From Kocuria sp. p3-SID1428 (GTDB lineage Bacteria > Actinomycetota > Actinomycetes > Actinomycetales > Micrococcaceae), in NCBI RefSeq assembly GCF_025149945.1, contig NZ_JALXVH010000014.1, positions 1-53,833 on the forward strand: a DNA stretch of 53,833 nt. The letters run 5' to 3'. The position numbers were made by a program, and so were the translations under genes. The notes under the pieces are model-generated. The model made no database searches. It saw nothing but the letters and a program-made list of their open reading frames with translations, and was not told the DNA's origin. Positions 52,203 to 53,833 of the stretch are shown in pieces (within the stretch, counting starts at the first letter, position 1; the number at the start of each line of letters is the position of its first letter).

Positions 52203-53783
52203 GTGCTCGACGAGCCCGTGTCGGAGAACCTGATCACCGAATACGACTACATCATCGTGGGAGGCGGGTCGGCCGGCGCCGTCGTCGCCGCCCGACTCAG
52301 CGAGGACCCGGACGTCTCCGTGGCCCTGGTCGAGGCCGGGGACCACGACCTGGACCACGAGATGGTCCTGCAGCTCAACCGCTGGCCGGAGATGCTGGAA
52401 TCCGGGCTCGACTGGGACTACCCGATCGAGCCGCAGGCCAACGGCAACTCGTTCATGCGCCACGCCCGCGCCAAGGTGCTGGGAGGCTGCTCGTCGCACA
52501 ACTCCTGCATCGCCTTCCATCCGCCTGCGGAGGACATGGACCTGTGGGAGCAGATGGGCGCCGAGGGCTGGAGCGCCGAGACCATGCTCCCGCTGATCAA
52601 GCGCCTCGAATCGAATCAGTCCCGTTCAGGTGAGCGGCACGGGACCGACGGCCCCGTGGAGCTCATGGACGCTCCCCCGAATGATCCCGTGGGCGTGGCA
52701 CTGCTCGAGGCCTGCGAGCAGGCGGGGATCCCCCGCGCCACGTTCAACGACTTCGAGACCGTGGTCAACGGCGCCAGCTTCTTCCAGGTCAACCGCCAGG
52801 CGGACGGACGCCGTGCCTCGTCGTCGGTGTCCTACCTGCACCCCATCCAGCAGCGGGACAATCTCGAGATCCTCACGAACCGGCAGGTCATGCAGGTCCT
52901 GTTCGACGACGACCAGCGGGCCGTGGGCATCGAGTACATCGACAACTGCTTCGACCGCTCCTCGATCATGAGGGCCCGCAAGGAGATCATCCTCTCGGCC
53001 GGGGCGATCGACACCCCCAAGCTGCTGATGCTCTCCGGGATCGGCCCGGCGGATCACCTGCGGGAGGTCGGGATCGACGTGCGGGTGGATTCACCGGGCG
53101 TGGGCTCGAACCTCCAGGACCACCCCGAGGCCGTGATCTCCTGGGAGTGCACCCAGCGCATGACCCGAGACACCACCCAGTGGTGGGAGATCGGGATCTT
53201 CTCCCCGACCCAGGAGGGCCTGGAGCTGCCCGACCTGATGATGCACTACGGCTCGGTGCCCTTCGACATGCACACACGACGTCACGGCTACCCGACCTCC
53301 CCCGAGTCCTTTGCGCTGACCCCCAATGTCACGCACGCGAAGTCCCGCGGAACGGTGCGGCTGCGCACGATCGACTACCGGGACAAGCCCAAGGTCGACC
53401 CCCGCTACTTCACCGATGAGGACGGCTACGACATGGCCATCGCGGTGGCAGGCATCAAGAAGGCCCGCGAGATCGTCTCGCAGCCGGGCATGGACGCATA
53501 CCGCGGGCGCGAGCTCTTCCCGGGCGAGGGCGTCCAGACGGACGAGGAGATCGCCGACTACGTCGCCAAGACCCACAACACCGTCTATCACCCGGCAGGT
53601 ACCTGCCGCATGGGCTCGGCCGATGACGAGATGTCGCCGCTGGACCCCCAGCTGCGGGTCAAGGGCGTGAAGGGACTGCGCGTGGTCGACGGCTCGATCA
53701 TGCCGCAGCTGGTCGCGGTGAATCCGAACATCACCACCATGCTGATCGGCGAACGCGCGTCGGACATCATCCGAGGCTCCTGA
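52203..53783 (+). CDS. betA: choline dehydrogenase (GMC oxidoreductase)
   Basis: A 526-residue FAD-dependent GMC oxidoreductase that oxidises choline to betaine aldehyde. YDYIIVGGGSAGAVVAARLS is the dinucleotide-binding motif; ARAKVLGGCSSHNSCIAFHP and the second signature GAIDTPKLLMLSGIGPADHL follow. The C-terminal HNTVYHPAGTCRMGSADDEM and VAVNPNITTMLIGE hold the catalytic His and Asn. The GTG at 52203 is selected because AAGGAGG lies 5 nt upstream; an in-frame ATG at 52173 has no RBS and adds only a polar decapeptide. The assignment as choline rather than another alcohol dehydrogenase rests mainly on betT-betB linkage. Confidence 0.92.
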   Translation: MLDEPVSENLITEYDYIIVGGGSAGAVVAARLSEDPDVSVALVEAGDHDLDHEMVLQLNRWPEMLESGLDWDYPIEPQANGNSFMRHARAKVLGGCSSHNSCIAFHPPAEDMDLWEQMGAEGWSAETMLPLIKRLESNQSRSGERHGTDGPVELMDAPPNDPVGVALLEACEQAGIPRATFNDFETVVNGASFFQVNRQADGRRASSSVSYLHPIQQRDNLEILTNRQVMQVLFDDDQRAVGIEYIDNCFDRSSIMRARKEIILSAGAIDTPKLLMLSGIGPADHLREVGIDVRVDSPGVGSNLQDHPEAVISWECTQRMTRDTTQWWEIGIFSPTQEGLELPDLMMHYGSVPFDMHTRRHGYPTSPESFALTPNVTHAKSRGTVRLRTIDYRDKPKVDPRYFTDEDGYDMAIAVAGIKKAREIVSQPGMDAYRGRELFPGEGVQTDEEIADYVAKTHNTVYHPAGTCRMGSADDEMSPLDPQLRVKGVKGLRVVDGSIMPQLVAVNPNITTMLIGERASDIIRGS

Positions 53784-53833
53784 GCTCCGATGGGCTGAGT
53801 CAGCCGCCGGCCTGAGGCGAGAGCCCCGCAGAT

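Overview
The window is GC-rich, densely coding chromosomal DNA of an actinobacterium, with strong G/C preference at third codon positions. Many genes have a TANNNT -10 box placed 6-7 nt before the ATG, the layout of leaderless mRNAs. Monomeric isocitrate dehydrogenase, a mycothiol-dependent enzyme relic, SCP2/PH-like small proteins and this promoter style point to Micrococcales, perhaps Micrococcaceae (a Kocuria- or Rothia-like genus; that rank is inference). I see no rRNA, tRNA, CRISPR array, IS element or phage genes.

Layout. 1-5.0 kb: a Tat/lipobox oligopeptide-binding protein (-), a translationally coupled AhpD-like/GNAT pair (+), a collapsed mycothiol-dependent isomerase gene (-), a NYN-domain nuclease and a ZIP metal transporter (+). 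5.0-10.4 kb: an intergenic repeat cluster, a holin-like membrane protein, monomeric IDH, a VOC protein, a lipid kinase and a LapA-domain protein. 10.5-14.4 kb: an SbcD/SbcC-like nuclease operon. 14.5-17.0 kb: a DUF2231-cytochrome b5 fusion and an AI-2E family permease. 17.4-22.0 kb: a D-threonine aldolase/D-serine dehydratase-like enzyme, an acyl-CoA dehydrogenase below a TetR gene with a perfect palindromic operator, a His-rich methyltransferase with a Zur-like box, and a VOC protein. 22.1-27.7 kb: a histidine-degradation locus, hutU-hutI-yjiH (-) divergent from hutG (+), with no hutH. 27.7-37.2 kb: two divergent PH-like membrane proteins, a collapsed arylamine N-acetyltransferase, BrnQ, a macro-domain protein, an alpha/beta hydrolase, a divergent Nramp-like transporter, a Mug glycosylase, a secreted protein, a frameshifted gene, and a GlxA regulator divergent from an HD-domain protein. 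37.2-39.6 kb: a DUF3500 lipoprotein and a Dyp-type peroxidase. 39.6-46.7 kb: one 6.8-kb gene for a 2259-residue DUF4011/SF1 helicase with transglutaminase-like, restriction-endonuclease-like and DUF3320 regions. It is flanked by what looks like a duplicated, decayed start of the following enoyl-CoA hydratase gene. 46.8-53.8 kb: enoyl-CoA hydratase, ferritin, and the betT-betB-betA operon that imports choline and oxidises it to glycine betaine.

The coherent physiological units are histidine catabolism, choline-to-betaine osmoprotection and SbcCD-type DNA repair. The giant helicase is the best candidate for an under-described system: its architecture matches single-protein nucleic-acid defence machines, its putative nuclease active site looks atypical, and its flanks suggest acquisition next to echA. 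Secondary points of interest are the Zur-like-box methyltransferase, several clean operator palindromes, and two enzymes that kept only their N- and C-terminal ends.
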